A stretch of 5,909 nucleotides of DNA from Spirochaetales bacterium (lineage in GTDB: Bacteria; Spirochaetota; Spirochaetia; JABEVK01): NCBI GenBank assembly GCA_013043995.1, contig JABEVL010000142.1:1-5909 (forward strand). Direction: 5' to 3'. Below the pieces are notes generated by a model. It was given only the letters and a program-made list of their open reading frames with translations. It made no database searches and was not told the DNA's origin. Within the stretch, counting starts at the first letter, position 1. Each line of letters begins with the position of its first letter. The position numbers and the translations under genes were made by a program. Positions 5,313-5,909 of this stretch are shown here, piece after piece.

Positions 5313-5909
5313 ATGCCCCCTTCAGGACTTTTTCAACGTCTCAAAGCTTTCTTTTTCTCGGGTTCAACCCCTTCGCTGGAAGAACTTGAAGACATCCTCA
5401 TTGAGTCCGACTTGGGCTATAAAACCGCGATGGCCTTGAGCGAAGAATTGACCCTGGTCGCCAAGGCGGGCAGGCTGAAAACCGAACCCGAACTTCGGTT
5501 GGCCCTCAAGGACCTCCTCAGAAAAAATCTTCGGGTTGCTGAGCTGCCCTTCCACCCCGAAAACCTCAACCTCTACCTGTTTTTAGGCGTCAACGGGGTG
5601 GGGAAAACGACCTCGATCGCCAAGATGGCGTACCGCTTTGCCGCGGCTGGTCAAGGACCGATCCTGCTGGCCGCTGGGGATACCTTTCGAGCCGCAGCGG
5701 TAGAACAGATCCGGCTTCACGGAAAAAAGCTTGACGTTCGTGTTGTCGGTCAGGGTCAGGGCGCCGACCCGGCTTCGGTTCTGTTTGACAGTCTGGAGAG
5801 CGCCCGTGCCCAAGGAGAAAAGATCGTTCTGGCAGACACGGCGGGGCGGATGCATACCAAGGCCAACCTGGTCAAAGAGTTGCAAAAGATCCTCAAAATA
5901 GCCCAGGGC
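5313..5909 (+). CDS. ftsY: Signal recognition particle receptor FtsY, 3'-truncated by the window end
   Basis: 199 codons are visible with no stop. FtsY is the membrane-associated SRP receptor GTPase. It pairs with Ffh so that both GTPases activate each other and hand ribosome-nascent chains to the SecYEG translocon. The helical N domain occupies about residues 1-85 (LEELEDILIESDLGYKTAM is the typical FtsY N-domain signature). The G domain begins with LYLFLGVNGVGKTTSIAKMA, giving the P-loop GVNGVGKT at 92-99. The SRP-GTPase insertion motif DTFRAAAVEQ starts at 123 and the G3 motif DTAGR is at 175-179, followed by MHTKANLVKEL. GVNGVGKTT distinguishes FtsY from Ffh (usually GLQGSGKTT) and fits better than FlhF. 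The protein starts almost directly at the NG core, without the long acidic A domain of E. coli FtsY. G4, G5 and the C-terminal helix lie outside the window. Confidence 0.95.
   Translation, partial: MPPSGLFQRLKAFFFSGSTPSLEELEDILIESDLGYKTAMALSEELTLVAKAGRLKTEPELRLALKDLLRKNLRVAELPFHPENLNLYLFLGVNGVGKTTSIAKMAYRFAAAGQGPILLAAGDTFRAAAVEQIRLHGKKLDVRVVGQGQGADPASVLFDSLESARAQGEKIVLADTAGRMHTKANLVKELQKILKIAQG

Noticed and set aside
1..5909. CRISPR array, tRNA/rRNA genes, insertion sequence or prophage signature
   Set aside because: A Cas2-like gene prompted a look for direct repeats at regular spacing, inverted terminal repeats, transposase motifs and RNA gene landmarks. None was seen by eye on either strand.

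Overview
This is a bacterial chromosomal fragment of about 55% G+C, densely coding, with housekeeping translation and protein-targeting genes next to lineage-specific proteins. The mix suggests a Treponema-like spirochaete: a GH57/DUF1926-type protein, an exported PEGA-domain protein with C-terminal membrane helices, and an exported Fn3/TPR-like protein. This assignment is inference from gene content only; no rRNA or other decisive marker is present.

Layout, left to right. (1) Bases 2-1441, plus strand: the 3' part of a gene for a GH57-family-like protein with central and C-terminal (DUF1925/DUF1926-type) regions. Its usual active-site segments look degraded. (2) Bases 1434-2345, minus strand: one continuous reading frame for an exported Fn3-like plus TPR-like protein, split by a single in-frame TAA at 1884-1886. 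Its 3' end overlaps the end of gene 1 by 8 bp, tail to tail. (3) Bases 2346-2433: a compact divergent promoter region with two back-to-back sigma-70-like promoters. (4) Plus-strand cluster from 2434 to the right edge: a small Cas2-like protein (apparently leaderless), prfB (release factor 2, with an intact +1 programmed frameshift site), a signal-peptide/PEGA/two-helix membrane protein, and ftsY (cut off by the window end).

The plus-strand genes are packed like an operon. The prfB ribosome-binding site overlaps the stop of the Cas2-like gene, the PEGA gene starts 20 nt inside prfB, and ftsY begins 12 nt after the PEGA gene. RF2 ends translation at UGA/UAA and FtsY is the SRP receptor for co-translational membrane insertion, so the cluster centres on translation and export. 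The PEGA protein is itself a likely client of that export route.

The points most worth a second look are an orphan Cas2-family protein with no cas1 or CRISPR array in view, co-directional with prfB; its leaderless-type promoter; the single nonsense codon in an otherwise coding Fn3/TPR frame; and the apparent loss of catalytic motifs in the GH57-like protein.
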